A stretch of DNA of 64,000 nucleotides from Planctomycetia bacterium (GTDB lineage Bacteria; Planctomycetota; Planctomycetia; Pirellulales; UBA1268), in assembly GCA_014192425.1 (NCBI GenBank), contig BJHK01000013.1:36465-100464 (forward strand), written 5' to 3'. How positions within the stretch are numbered: the stretch's first letter is position 1; every line of letters begins with the position of its first letter. The position numbers and the translations under genes were made by a program. This document shows positions 9,293 to 19,900 of the stretch, piece after piece. Below the pieces are notes generated by a model. The model saw only the letters and a list, made by a program, of their open reading frames with translations. It was not told the origin of the DNA and did no database searches.

Positions 9293-12109
9293 ATGCGCCC
9301 CTTTCCGATCATCCCGCTCTCGCGGTGCCAGCCGCCGGCATTCGTCAGGCTCCTCGTCGCCGTCGTCTCGGTCGGCGTGGCCGCCGCCGTCGTGCGGCCG
9401 GCCGGGGCCGACGAGGGGATGTGGCTCTTCAACCAGCCGCCGCTGGAGGCCCTCGAGAAACAACACGGAGCCACGCTCTCAGCCGAATGGCTCGCGCACG
9501 TGCAGCAGGCCGCGGTGCGGTTCAGCTCCGGCGGCTCCGGCTCGTTCGTCTCGGCCGACGGCCTCGTCCTCACCAACCATCACGTCGGTGCCGACGCCAT
9601 TGCCAAGCTGGGGGACGAGACGCATGACTACATGCGCGACGGCTTCGAGGCGGCGACCCGCGGCGACGAGCTCAAGTGCCACGACCTCGAGCTCAACGTG
9701 CTCGTGTCGATCGAGGACGTGACGGCACGCGTGCAGGGGGCGGTGGCGCCGAGCATGGCGGCCGACGAGGCTGCCGCGGCCCGGCGCCGGGTGATGGCGG
9801 AGATCGAGAAGGAGTCGCTGGCGGCGACGGGGCTGCGAAGCGACGTCGTCACGCTCTACCAGGGAGGCGCCTATCACCTCTACCGGGCCCGCAAGTACAC
9901 CGACGTGCGGCTGGTGTTCGCCCCTGAGAAGCAGATCGCCTTCTTCGGCGGCGACGCCGACAACTTCGAGTTTCCCAGGTACAACCTCGACGTCTGCTTC
10001 TTCCGTGCCTACGAGAATGGCAAGCCGGCCCGCGTGCCGCACCACCTACGCTGGGCTGCCAGGCCGGTGGGCGCGGATGACCTCGTCTTCGTGGCGGGGC
10101 ACCCAGGCCGCACCGATCGGGCAAACACGCTGGCCGAATTGCTCGCCATGCGCGATCGTAGCGTGCCCGCAACCATCCAGACCCTGGAGCGGCTGGAGAC
10201 GACGCTCGGCTCGTATGCCACCGAGGGCCCGGAGCAGGCGCGGCAGGCGAACGACGATCTGTTTGGCGTGCAGAACAACCGCAAGCGGCAGCGCGGCATG
10301 CTCGCCGGGCTCCTCGACCCGGCGGTCATGGCGGCGAAGCAGCGGGCCGAGACGAAGGCCCGGGGGCGCTACGAGGAGCGCATTCGCCACGAGGAGCGCA
10401 TTCGCTCCGAGGCCGGCCCCGACGGCCGCCGCTCCGCCTACGCGCGGATCGAGGAGGCGGAGATCGAGGTGGCGAAGATCGCGCTTCGCTACCGGATGCT
10501 GGAGGCCGGGCAGGGGTTCAACTCGGCGTTCTTCTCGAACGCCCGCACGCTCCTCCGGGCGGCCGAGGAGCGGGCCAAGCCGAATGGCGAGCGCCTCCGG
10601 GAGCACCGCGATTCCAACCGCGAGTCGCTCGAACTGCGGCTGCTGTCCGCCGAACCGCTGTACGACGACTTCGAGATCGTCAAGCTCGCCGACTCGCTCA
10701 CGGCCCTCGTCGTCGCGCTGGGAACCGACGACGAGCTCGTTCGGGCCGCGCTCGGGGGAGAGTCGCCGCGCGAGCGGGCGGCGGAGCTCGTCCGCGGCAC
10801 CACGCTCGGCGCCCGGCCGGCCGCCGCCGGTCGGCCCGACACCCGGCGCGACCTGCTCGCGGGTGGCGCGGCGGCCGTGGCGGCGTCGACCGATCCGATG
10901 CTCGGGCTGGCGCGGACGGTCGATGCCGAGTCGCGTCGGCTGCGGAAGATCGTCGAGGCCGCGCAGGAGGTGAAGCAACAGGCCCACGCCGAGATCACCC
11001 GCGACCGCTTCGCGTCGGAGGGGGCAGCCATGTATCCCGACGCCACGTTCACGCTTCGGCTGGCCTATGGCACGGTGAGGGGCTACGAGGAGGACGGCCG
11101 CACGGTGGCGCCGATCACGACCTACGGGGGGCTCTTCGCCCGGGCCAGGGAAAAGCGGGACACTCCGCCCTTCGACCTCCCGCCGCGCTGGAGCCGGCTG
11201 CGGCCGCGGCTCGAGGCCGACCCCGACTTCCTCGCCACGCCGTTCAACTTCGTCTGCACGGCCGACATCATCGGAGGCAACTCGGGGAGCCCGGTGGTGA
11301 ACCGGGCCGGTGAGCTCGTGGGGCTGATCTTCGACGGCAACATCCATTCGCTGGTGACGGGCATCACCTACGACGCCGTCCGCTCGCGGGCCGTGTCGGT
11401 CGATGCCACCGGGATCCGGACCGCACTGCGGACCGTGTACGGGGCGGGAGAGCTGCTCGCCGAGATCGATGCCGCGGCGGCCGCCGGCAACGCGGCGCCT
11501 GGCTCGCCGGCGGGCGGCGCGACCGCTGCCCACGCCGACTGGCGGCCGCTGTTCGACGGCAAGGCGCTCGGCACGTGGAAGCCGAGCGATTTCGGCGGCG
11601 GGGGCGAAGTGAGCGTCGTCGACGGAGCGATCCGGATCGAGATGGGGGCCGACCTGAGCGGCATCACGTGGTCGGGCGACTTTCCCCGTGACGATTACGA
11701 GATCGAGCTCGAGGCCCGGCGGGTCGAGGGCGGGGACTTCTTCTGCGGGCTCACCTTCCCGGTCGGCAAGGACCCGTGCAGCTTCATCGTCGGCGGCTGG
11801 GGCGGAGGCGTGGTCGGCCTGTCGAGCATCGACGGCGAGGACGCGGCGAACAACGCCACGACGAGTGTGCAGGAGTTCAAGTCCGGCCGCTGGTACGCTG
11901 TGCGGGTGCGGGTCACCGCGGAGCGGATCGTCTGCTTTCTCGACGGCCGGATGGTGGTCGACCAGCGCCGCGCGGGACGCACGATCTCGATCCGGGATTC
12001 GGTGGCCCCCTCGAAGCCGCTCGGGATCGCCACCTACGCCACCGTCGGGGAGCTGAAAAACATTCGCTGGCGGCCGGTCGAGAAGGCCGACGCTGCGAAG
12101 CCGCGCTGA
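9293..12109 (+). CDS. Exported S46 dipeptidyl-peptidase (DPP7/DPP11 type) with C-terminal DUF1080 domain
   Basis: A 938-residue secreted protein. A signal segment (about residues 18-38, ending AGADEG) is followed by an S46 peptidase domain of the usual size. The S46 family releases dipeptides from peptide N-termini. The catalytic His lies in TNHHV (residues 94-98), the catalytic Asp is in the FPRYNLD region near 230, and Ser664 is in GGNSGSPV. The S1-site motif FDGN carries Gly, as in DPP7, rather than the Arg of the acidic-specific DPP11. From about residue 745 a DUF1080 (LamG-like beta-sandwich) domain begins at WRPLFDGKALGTWK and runs to the end. This fusion is unusual; see findings. Export and peptidase class are well supported, the role of the tail is not. 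Confidence 0.88.
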   Translation: MRPFPIIPLSRCQPPAFVRLLVAVVSVGVAAAVVRPAGADEGMWLFNQPPLEALEKQHGATLSAEWLAHVQQAAVRFSSGGSGSFVSADGLVLTNHHVGADAIAKLGDETHDYMRDGFEAATRGDELKCHDLELNVLVSIEDVTARVQGAVAPSMAADEAAAARRRVMAEIEKESLAATGLRSDVVTLYQGGAYHLYRARKYTDVRLVFAPEKQIAFFGGDADNFEFPRYNLDVCFFRAYENGKPARVPHHLRWAARPVGADDLVFVAGHPGRTDRANTLAELLAMRDRSVPATIQTLERLETTLGSYATEGPEQARQANDDLFGVQNNRKRQRGMLAGLLDPAVMAAKQRAETKARGRYEERIRHEERIRSEAGPDGRRSAYARIEEAEIEVAKIALRYRMLEAGQGFNSAFFSNARTLLRAAEERAKPNGERLREHRDSNRESLELRLLSAEPLYDDFEIVKLADSLTALVVALGTDDELVRAALGGESPRERAAELVRGTTLGARPAAAGRPDTRRDLLAGGAAAVAASTDPMLGLARTVDAESRRLRKIVEAAQEVKQQAHAEITRDRFASEGAAMYPDATFTLRLAYGTVRGYEEDGRTVAPITTYGGLFARAREKRDTPPFDLPPRWSRLRPRLEADPDFLATPFNFVCTADIIGGNSGSPVVNRAGELVGLIFDGNIHSLVTGITYDAVRSRAVSVDATGIRTALRTVYGAGELLAEIDAAAAAGNAAPGSPAGGATAAHADWRPLFDGKALGTWKPSDFGGGGEVSVVDGAIRIEMGADLSGITWSGDFPRDDYEIELEARRVEGGDFFCGLTFPVGKDPCSFIVGGWGGGVVGLSSIDGEDAANNATTSVQEFKSGRWYAVRVRVTAERIVCFLDGRMVVDQRRAGRTISIRDSVAPSKPLGIATYATVGELKNIRWRPVEKADAAKPR

Positions 12110-12153
12110 CCCGCGCCGCGACCGTCACCCTGAACCCGAGCCCGAGCCCGAGC

Positions 12154-12834
12154 ATGAATCCCGACCCGGCTGACAAGATGCGGCGCAGGATCACCGCCGC
12201 GGCGGCCCGCGGCGTGGGCGGCGGCAGCGATGCCACGCGGGCAACGTTTCGCGCGGCCCGCCGGCTGGCTCGCGGCTGGGTGCCGGCCGAGCATCTGCCT
12301 TCGCCGCTCGAAGTCCACGGCGCCGCAGCCCGGAGCATCGCTCCCGGGGCGGCACACGGGGACCGGCTGGCGCGGATCGCCGCGATCGTGGGGGTGCTCG
12401 AGCGCGTCAGTCCCGAGCCCGTCGGTGCAACGCGGGAAGACATGCTCGACCAGTCGCTGCGCGTCTTCGGGATCGTGCACGCCGAGCGGCCGTTCGACGA
12501 GGAGCTGCTCACGGCCGCGCTCGTCCACGACGTCGGCATGGCGATCGACCGTACCGATCCGGTGACGCGGGGCATCGAGGCCCTCGGCGACCTGATCACG
12601 CCCCGGACCCGCTGGTTCGTCGAGACGCTTCCCGTGGCCCGGGCCTACGACGAACGGACGCTCGGCCAGCGGGCCCGGCAGCGGCTCGAGTCGCAACCCG
12701 ATTTCCTCGACATCCTGCTGCTCGCCGAGGCGGGCCGCCACGCCCGGGCCGGCGGCCCGGATGGCCCGTCGCTCGAGGCGGCGATCGCGATCCTGCGTGA
12801 ACTGGACCGGCGCGATGCGGCCTGCGACAATTGA
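12154..12834 (+). CDS. HD-domain-like hypothetical protein
   Basis: A 226-residue cytoplasmic protein that I do not recognise as a named family. A His-Asp pair, LVHDVGMAIDRTDP near residue 123, flanked by helices, resembles the core of HD-type phosphohydrolases, but the additional metal-binding histidines are not obvious. The start MNPDPADK at 12154 follows a short CCCGAG tandem run. The gene ends four bases into the longest open frame of the next gene, although that gene's likely start is downstream. Function not assigned. Confidence 0.6.
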   Translation: MNPDPADKMRRRITAAAARGVGGGSDATRATFRAARRLARGWVPAEHLPSPLEVHGAAARSIAPGAAHGDRLARIAAIVGVLERVSPEPVGATREDMLDQSLRVFGIVHAERPFDEELLTAALVHDVGMAIDRTDPVTRGIEALGDLITPRTRWFVETLPVARAYDERTLGQRARQRLESQPDFLDILLLAEAGRHARAGGPDGPSLEAAIAILRELDRRDAACDN

Positions 12835-12905
12835 CGATCAGTCGCCACACACACGTGGACGACACGTTCTGCACGACCCGCCGGGAGCCTCTATTCGTGG
12901 AGACG

Positions 12906-13844
12906 ATGAACATGAAGACGACGACGCGTAGCGCCCCTATGGTTATGACAGGTGTTCTTTCCGTGGCCGTGGTCATGGTGACGGCCGCGTTCGCGTTGGC
13001 CGCCGAACCCAAGGGGCCCCCTCCGGCCGGCCTGCGGGTCGGCTTCATGGCCTATTACACGCCGGAGACCGAGCTCGTCATCAAGGCGGCCGGCATCGAG
13101 AACCATCGGCGCGTCGAGGCCGCCTGCGCGAGCCTGCATCCGCTCTCCTTCACCCAGGGAGGGGCGGCGGCGGTGCCGGAGCGGGCCCGGGTGGCGCTCG
13201 AGAAGGGGGAGGTCGATGCCCTGCTGATCTGCACGTGGGCGAGTTATCCGCCCCGCTGGTACGCCCGCGTTGGCGAGACGTCGAGCCTCTCGGAACTGGC
13301 CGCGCTCGGGTCGACCAACAACAAGGACTTTCGGATCCTTTGGCACGCCTTCATGATGCCGCGGTTCGACAAGCCGGCCAGTGCGGATGCGAAGCCGGCC
13401 ATGAATCTCGAGCAGTCGCGGCAGGGGCTCGCCGCCGAACGGAAGCAGCTCGAGGCGGAGGTGGACGGCGTCAACCAGCGGCTCGGCAGGAGGGTGGCCT
13501 GCATCGTGCCCGTGGCGGATGCGGGGCTCGCGTTCATGGACGAGGTCGTGGCGGGCAAGGTGCCCGGCGTCACCGATCCCGCCGAGCTCTTCGACAGCCC
13601 CGGCAGTTGGGGGCCGGGACGGCACCTGATCGCGCTGGCGGCCTACTGCCACTACGCCACGCTCTACCGGGCATCTCCCGAGGGGCTCGCCGTGCCGTTC
13701 CCGGAGTTCAAGTCCAAGCCCAAGGGGGCGCCGGCGGAGATCGTCCTCGGCGTGCTCACGCCCGCCGAGGACGCGATCCTGCAGCGGGTCGCGTGGGAAA
13801 CGGTGTCGAAGTATCCGTATGCCGGCGTCGCCGCAGAGAAGTAA
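12906..13844 (+). CDS. Exported protein, paralogue of the next gene
   Basis: A secreted protein of about 312 residues whose hydrophobic signal (MVMTGVLSVAVVMVTAAFAL, then AAEP) predicts export. The mature part opens with PPAGLRVGFMAYYTPE and closes with the block ILQRVAWETVSKYPYAGV. The downstream gene has the same ending (IIQAIAWETVSKYAYAGV) and the same AAYC-Y-A--YR-SPEGLA block, so the two are tandem paralogues. The overall form suggests an SGNH-hydrolase-like or DUF4886-like fold, but this copy lacks a GDSW-type N-terminal motif, so any hydrolase role is doubtful here. Start chosen at MNMKTTTR (12906); a Met two codons later is equally possible. Confidence 0.7.
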   Translation: MNMKTTTRSAPMVMTGVLSVAVVMVTAAFALAAEPKGPPPAGLRVGFMAYYTPETELVIKAAGIENHRRVEAACASLHPLSFTQGGAAAVPERARVALEKGEVDALLICTWASYPPRWYARVGETSSLSELAALGSTNNKDFRILWHAFMMPRFDKPASADAKPAMNLEQSRQGLAAERKQLEAEVDGVNQRLGRRVACIVPVADAGLAFMDEVVAGKVPGVTDPAELFDSPGSWGPGRHLIALAAYCHYATLYRASPEGLAVPFPEFKSKPKGAPAEIVLGVLTPAEDAILQRVAWETVSKYPYAGVAAEK

Positions 13845-13878
13845 CAGTCGGTTCTCACCCCGGGGGAGGGAATTCACG

Positions 13879-14712
13879 ATGACCCGATCTCGCGTCATTC
13901 ACACGCTGACGGCCAGTCTCCTGTTCGTCGCCCTGCCACTGATCGCGGTCGCCGCGGAGCCGGCGGCGGCTCCGCCTGGCCTGCGGATCCTGTACAGCGG
14001 CGACAGCTGGCATCGCTTCATGCCGAGCCTCATGGAGCGGATCGGGGCCGCCGCGGGCATCACCGATCAGAAGTTGACCGTGGGTTGGGCACTGAACACG
14101 GGGGGCTACGGCAAACTCGGCACGGTGCTCGACGAGGGAACGTTCGACGCCATGAGCTGGGGGCGGCCCGGTTGGGACCAGGGTGGGCTGCAGCAGTTCC
14201 TCGGCCAGGGAGTCATCGACAAGGGGCTGAAGAACAACCGGCAGTTCCGCTTCTACGTGCAGATGGCGTGGAACGTCTCCGATGGCCGCGGCGGTATCAA
14301 GACGGTCGCAGACTACGACGCCTCGAATCTGGCCGACGTGCAGGCGGCCTACGACCGCGGCCGCAAGGGGGTGGAGGCGCTGGCGGACGAGATCAACGGT
14401 AAGCAGGGCCGGCGAGTCATGTTTCTCGTCCCCGTCGGCGAGGCGGTGACGAAGCTGCGGGGCATGATCGTGGAGGGCAAGGTGCCGGGCGTGGAGAGGC
14501 AGTCGCAGGTGTTTACCGATGCCATGCCGCACGCCGGGCCGCTGGCCGCGGAACTGGCCGCCTACTGCAACTACGCTGCCATCTACCGGTCGTCGCCGGA
14601 GGGCCTGGCGATCAAGGACGGCGTGCCCGCGGAGCAGCGGGCCATCATCCAGGCGATTGCCTGGGAGACGGTCTCGAAGTATGCCTACGCCGGAGTCAGC
14701 GACGCGAAGTGA
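13879..14712 (+). CDS. Exported SGNH-like protein
   Basis: A 277-residue exported protein with a clear signal (TASLLFVALPLIAVAAEPAA). The mature start RILYSGDSWHRF places a Ser in a GDSW context, reminiscent of the block I Ser of SGNH/GDSL hydrolases, and a -G-DA--WG block follows. GGAGGG precedes the ATG at 13879, a good ribosome-binding site. It is a tandem paralogue of the preceding gene and only 34 bp from it, so co-transcription is likely. The substrate is unknown; a cell-envelope esterase is a guess. Confidence 0.7.
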   Translation: MTRSRVIHTLTASLLFVALPLIAVAAEPAAAPPGLRILYSGDSWHRFMPSLMERIGAAAGITDQKLTVGWALNTGGYGKLGTVLDEGTFDAMSWGRPGWDQGGLQQFLGQGVIDKGLKNNRQFRFYVQMAWNVSDGRGGIKTVADYDASNLADVQAAYDRGRKGVEALADEINGKQGRRVMFLVPVGEAVTKLRGMIVEGKVPGVERQSQVFTDAMPHAGPLAAELAAYCNYAAIYRSSPEGLAIKDGVPAEQRAIIQAIAWETVSKYAYAGVSDAK

Positions 14713-14753
14713 CGGCGGCCGACAGCATCAGCGGCCGGTACCCCGGCACGGCG

Positions 14754-15785
14754 TCAGCGCGGGGCCGGCGGGGTGGCGCTCTTCAGGAGCCGGAATAGGT
14801 CGCTGTCGGTGGTGAGGATCAGCGTGCTGTCGCGGCCGAGCGTCTCGCGGTAGGTGTCGAGTGTTTTCATGAAGGTGTAGAACTCCGCTGCCCGCGGGCC
14901 GGCGGTGTAGGCACGGGCGTAGATCTCCGACGCCCGGGCGTCGGCCTTGCCGCGGATCTCCTGGACCGTGCGGTACGATCCGGACTGGATCTCCTGTAGG
15001 TCGCGGTCGCGGCGGCCGGCGATCTTGGCCGCCTCGCCCGCCCCCTCGGAGCGGAACCGATCCGCGATCTGCAGCCGTTCCGACATCATCCGGTCGTAGA
15101 TCTTCTCGATCACCCCCGGCTTGTAGTTGATCCGCTTGACGCGGACGTCGAGGAGCTCGATCCCCCAGATGCCGACCTTCTCGCGGGCGGCGGCGAGGAT
15201 CTCCTGCTCGAGCGCGTGACGGCCGAAGCGGATCGGCGGCAACGGGGCCGCCGCCTCGCCGGGCGCGGCTGCCTCGCCGGCGGCGCCGCGAACCTTGTCG
15301 GAACGGACGAGTTCGATGAGCGCGTGACGGGCGACGACGTTGCGGGTCTCGCTGCCGATGATGTCGTCGAGCCGGGAGACGGCACTCCGCTCGTCCCGCA
15401 GGCTCTGCAGGTAGGTGAGCGGATCCTTGATCCGCCAGCGGGCGAAGGTGTCCACCACCACGTAGAGCTTGTCGAGGGTCGTCATCTCGGCGGCGGCGCC
15501 GTCCCATTCGAGGATTCGCTTCTCGAACCGGTTGGCGGACTGCATGAAGGGGATCTTGAAGTGCAGGCCCGGGCCCGAAGCGGAGCCGTCGGCGTTGATC
15601 GGGGCGCCGATGGGGCGGCCGAACTGGGTGATCACCACCTGCTCCGCCTGGTCCACGGTGTAGGCGCAGCCGAGGATGGCGACGGCGGCCAGCAGGGCGA
15701 GCACCAGCCCGGCCGGCGAGACGACGACGTCGCCGAGGCTGCGAAGCGCCCGGAGGAGCGGATGATTGATCGGCAACGGGCTCAT
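14754..15785 (-). CDS. hflC: SPFH/band-7 membrane protein HflC
   Basis: Partner of HflK in the large periplasm-facing SPFH assembly that holds and modulates the FtsH protease. The protein (343 residues) has an N-terminal transmembrane segment (about 25-42), an SPFH domain from about residue 45 with VDQAEQVVITQFGRP, and a long helical region ending in ATLGRDSTL-like sequence (ETLGRDSTLILTTDSDLF), the classic HflC end. A short Ala/Glu-rich insertion occurs near residue 170. Its ATG overlaps the hflK stop by four bases (ATGA), indicating translational coupling. Confidence 0.93.
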   Translation of the reverse strand: MSPLPINHPLLRALRSLGDVVVSPAGLVLALLAAVAILGCAYTVDQAEQVVITQFGRPIGAPINADGSASGPGLHFKIPFMQSANRFEKRILEWDGAAAEMTTLDKLYVVVDTFARWRIKDPLTYLQSLRDERSAVSRLDDIIGSETRNVVARHALIELVRSDKVRGAAGEAAAPGEAAAPLPPIRFGRHALEQEILAAAREKVGIWGIELLDVRVKRINYKPGVIEKIYDRMMSERLQIADRFRSEGAGEAAKIAGRRDRDLQEIQSGSYRTVQEIRGKADARASEIYARAYTAGPRAAEFYTFMKTLDTYRETLGRDSTLILTTDSDLFRLLKSATPPAPR

Positions 15786-16804
15786 TTGCGGGGGGCTCCG
15801 GGCTGGTCCGTGACTGGGGGCTGGAGGTTCATGAGGGGGAGAAACTGCTTGGCATCGGCGTCGAGGATCACCTTATTGCCGAGTTTCGGCAGCACGGCGC
15901 CGATCGTCTCCAGGTACAGCCGCTGCCGGGTCACGTCCGGTGCCTTGTCGTACTGCTCGAGGAGTGCCGAGAACCGGGCCACGTCCCCCTCGGCTTCGTT
16001 GACCCGCTTCAGCGCGTAGCCGTCGGCGTCGCGGATCGCCCGCTCGGCCTCGCCGCGGGCCCGGGGGACGACCTTGTTGTATTCGCCGTTGGCCTGGTTG
16101 ATCATCTGCTCACGCTCCTGCTGGGCCCGGTTCACCTCGTCGAAGGACCGCTGCACGGGGGCGGGCGGGTGGACGTTCTTGAGCTGCACCTGCTGGACCC
16201 GCATGCCCATGTTGAGTTCGCGGACGAGCCCCGTGAGCTTGGCGATCGCCTCGTTCTCGATCTCCTGGCGGCCGACCGTCAGCACCTCGTCCACCGTGCG
16301 GTCCCCGACGACCTCACGCATCACGCTCTCGGCGAGGTCGCGGAAGGTGGGCCCCGGCTCGCGGTGATTGAACAGGTAGCGCTCCGGATCGTCGATCTCG
16401 TACTGCACGACCCACTCGACGTGGGCCGCATTGAGGTCACCGGTGACCATGTCGCTCTCCCGTTCCGACTCATTCGACGCTTGGTCGGGATTGAGCGCGC
16501 CCGGAGTGCCGAAGCCGAACTCCATCTTCAGCTGCCGTTTGACCGGGATGACGGTCACCGTGTCGATGCCGAAAGGCAGCTTGAAACGCAGGCCGGGGCC
16601 GACCGTGCCGATCAGCCGGCCGAACCGCTGCACCACGCCCACGCTCTCCGGGCCGACGGTGTAGATGCCGCGCGAGAGGCCGGCGATCAGGGCGGCGGCG
16701 AGCGCGGCGGCGACGAACAGCCGGAGTGACGCCGCCGACGGGACGCCGGGAGTGGCGGGGGTGCCGGGACGGCGTGGGAAGCCCGAGGAGCCTGGAGAGG
16801 ACAT
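15782..16804 (-). CDS. hflK: SPFH/band-7 membrane protein HflK
   Basis: Forms the HflKC complex with the downstream hflC product. A Pro/Gly-rich N-terminus (about residues 1-25) precedes a transmembrane helix (about 28-45) and the SPFH domain starting at TVGPESVGVVQRFGR. The helical region contains the conserved VQLKNVHPPAPVQRSFDEVN, diagnostic of HflK. The start MSSPGSSGF at 16804 is the most plausible; the open frame continues further upstream but crosses into the neighbouring gene. No FtsH gene is in the window. Confidence 0.93.
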   Translation of the reverse strand: MSSPGSSGFPRRPGTPATPGVPSAASLRLFVAAALAAALIAGLSRGIYTVGPESVGVVQRFGRLIGTVGPGLRFKLPFGIDTVTVIPVKRQLKMEFGFGTPGALNPDQASNESERESDMVTGDLNAAHVEWVVQYEIDDPERYLFNHREPGPTFRDLAESVMREVVGDRTVDEVLTVGRQEIENEAIAKLTGLVRELNMGMRVQQVQLKNVHPPAPVQRSFDEVNRAQQEREQMINQANGEYNKVVPRARGEAERAIRDADGYALKRVNEAEGDVARFSALLEQYDKAPDVTRQRLYLETIGAVLPKLGNKVILDADAKQFLPLMNLQPPVTDQPGAPRK

Positions 16805-16938
16805 AGGTGGGTACCGAGGGACGGGGATGACAAACAGTGATACCCAGAAAAAGAACGGTCGTCGAATCGGGACGTGCGTGATTTTTCCACCGCCCGTTCC
16901 CGGGCGTCCCGGGCCTGCCGGCCGGGTTGCGCCGGCAG

Positions 16939-19900
16939 TCAGCGCAGGCCGGCGAGAAACGCCACGAGGTCGCGGAGTTCCTGCTTCGACAGCAGCCGGA
17001 CCAGATCCTCCGGCATCGCCGACTTCGCGGGGCGTCGATCCTCGATCGAGTCGACGGGAATCGTCACCGTCCGCCCCTCGGCCGTCAGCAGTTCGAGCGT
17101 CGTCGCATCCTCGCGGCGGACGACCCCCACGTGCCGCAGGCCGTCGTCGGTGACGAGCTGCAGCGACTCGAAGTTGCGGGCGATCGCCTTGTTGGGGACG
17201 ACGATCGACTCCAGGAGATACTCGCGGCTCTTGTCGGCGCCGATGCGGGCCAGGTCCGGGCCCACGTCGCCGCCGGCGGCCCCGGCCTTGTGGCAACGGA
17301 CGCAGGACACCTCGACCTTTTCGTGGAAGATCCTGCGGCCGCGTTCGGCGTCGCCGCCGGCGAGCGTCTCCAGGTAGTCGGCCAGCGGCCCGTGTGCGGA
17401 CTTCGCCTTCGCGTAGGCGGCGAGTTTCTCCTTCATCGGGCCGTCGGCCTGCCGGCCTGCCGCCTCGACGAGTTCCAGCCGCGCCTCGGCGGGAAAGTCG
17501 TCGGCCTGCAGCCGGTCGAGCGCCGCGGAGACGATCTCCCGCGCGCCGGGCAGTTTCGCCGGGCCGAGGAGCACGAGCGCCTGCTGCCGCTCGATCGGCG
17601 CGCCCCGCTCCACCGCCTCCGCGAGCAGCGGCAGGGCCTCCGCCGGATTCTTCGCGAACAGCAGTTCCCGGCCCGCGGCACGGACGGGCCCCTCCCGATC
17701 GGCGAGCGAGGCCGTGATCGCGGTTTCGATCCCCCGGCTGTCGACCGCGGCCAGCGCCCGCAGGGCGTCGGCTCGGGCCGCGGCGGGCTGGTCCGCGTCG
17801 GCAATCGTGGCCCGGAGCGCCGGCGCGACCTCGGCGATGCCCATCTTCGCGGCGAGCTGCGCCGCTGCCTGCGCGACCTGCGGTGAGCCCCGGAGCACGC
17901 CGGGCATCACGGCCCGCAGCGCCGCCAACGCCGGGTCCGCGGACCGCGCCGGCAGGGGCCGATGAATATTGACCACCCGGTCGCGTGGACCGGGAGCGGC
18001 CCACTCCCCGAGCATCGCCAGCGCCTCGAGCCGCATCGGCTCGGGGGCTGCGGGATCGGCGGCGAACTGGGCCAGCGCGACGGCGGATTCGGGGGTGCCG
18101 ACGCGAAAGGTGGCATTGAGCACACGGCGCAGGAGCGGGTCGCTGGCGGACCGGCGTCCGATCAGGGCCGCGAGGTTGGGAGACGCCGCCTCGATGGGGG
18201 TGTCGTTGATCGCCCGCGCGGCCTCGAGAACGACGCGGGGCTCGGCATCGTCGAGGAAGACCGCGACCTGCGGCGCGTTGCGGCGACGGAGGGCGACGAC
18301 GGCCGCCAGCCGCACCTCCGGCGACTCGTGGGCGGCGAGGCCCAGCAGGCCGGGAACGTCGCCGGCGCCGGCCAGCGCCATGATCCCCGCATGGCGGAGA
18401 ATCGGATCGGCACCCGCGTCGGCGGCGAGCATCCGCACGACGGCGGGCAGGGCCTCACGGGCCGCCAGTTTTCCCAGGCCCATGGCCGCGAACGCCCGCA
18501 CCCGCGGGCTGGCGTCGCCGAGTGTCGCGATCAGGCCGGCCGTGGCCGACGCGATGCCGCAGTCGCCGAGCAGTCGCGCGGTCTGTGCCCGGACCTCGGC
18601 ATCGTCGTCGTCGAGGAGGCCGTCGACGCCGCCGACCGCCGCGGTGTCGCCGCGCCGGGCGATCTGGCCGAGGCCCCACAGGGCGTGCAGACGGGCGAGC
18701 CGGCTGGCGGCACCGCGGGCGATCTCGGTCAATCCGGCCACGTCCTTCCTGTCGGCGAGCGCGAATTGGGCGTCCCGGCGGATGCGACGATCGGCATGGG
18801 TGAGGAGCGACCGCAGTTCGGCCGTGGGCCGCGACGCGAATCCGGCGGCGAGGAGGGCCGCGACCTGCTTGACCGGCGCGGAGTCGCGGCTCGCCGGATC
18901 GAAGAACTTGTAGATCCGTCCCTTGCCCGTTCCGTCCCAGCCCTGCACCCAGTCGCTGACATAGATCGCGCCGTCGGGGCCGAAGTCGACGTCGGTGGCG
19001 AGCACGTTGCCGAGGACCTCCTTCTGGTCCTCCACCCTGAAGAACGCCCCCTGCGGCTGGATGCGGAACGACCGGACCGCGCTCCGGTCGGAACCGCCGC
19101 GGAAATCGCAGAGGAGGAACCGGCCGGCGAACGACTCGGGCAGCCCCGTGCCCGGGTAGGCGGCGAAGCCCGACGGGCCGGCGCAGATGCCGACGTGGAC
19201 CGGGGGCACGATCGACGCGGGCGTCGCCCCCTTGTCATAGGCATGCCAGATTTTCTCGCGATTGAAGGGGCCGCGGTCGCCGAGGTACTGGTAGGCCATC
19301 CGCCAGCCCGAGTCGCCCCCCTCGACGACGTGCACCAGCCGGGCCTGGTCGCCACTGTCGCTGTTGTTGTCGCCGGTGAACAGGTTGCCGTGGTCGTCGA
19401 AGGCCAGTTCCTGCGGATTGCGCAGGCCGGTGGCGAAGATTTCCAGGTTCGAGCCGTCGAGTTCACACCGCAACACGGCGCCGCTCTCGGGATTGGCGAG
19501 GTGCCGGTCGCCCTGGCGGACGTCGAGGCCGCGGTCGCCGATGCTGAAGTACAGCCGGGCGTCGGGGCCGATGACGAGGCCGTGCATGTCGTGGCCGCGG
19601 TAGGCGAACCGTACGCCGTACCCTTCACTGAGCACGGCCCGGTCGTCGCTGCGGCCGTCGCCGTCGCCGTCCTTGAGGGCGTAGAGCCGGGGGATGTTCG
19701 TGTAATAGACCGTGTCGCGGTGGGCGAGCACGCCGGCCCCCGTGCCGTCGAGGATGCCGTTGAACCGATCGGCGAACACGCGTGAGTCGTCGGCCGTGCC
19801 GTCGCCATCGGCGTCGACGAGCAGCCGGATCCGGTCGTCACGCAGCGTGTAGGCGTCGATCTTGGTCCCGAGGTGCTTCTTCATGTAGGCCAGCCGGTCG

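Noticed and set aside
12129..12153. CCCGAG hexanucleotide run before the HD-like gene as a regulatory repeat
   Set aside because: It has only about four units and is easily produced by high-GC bias, so no function is claimed.
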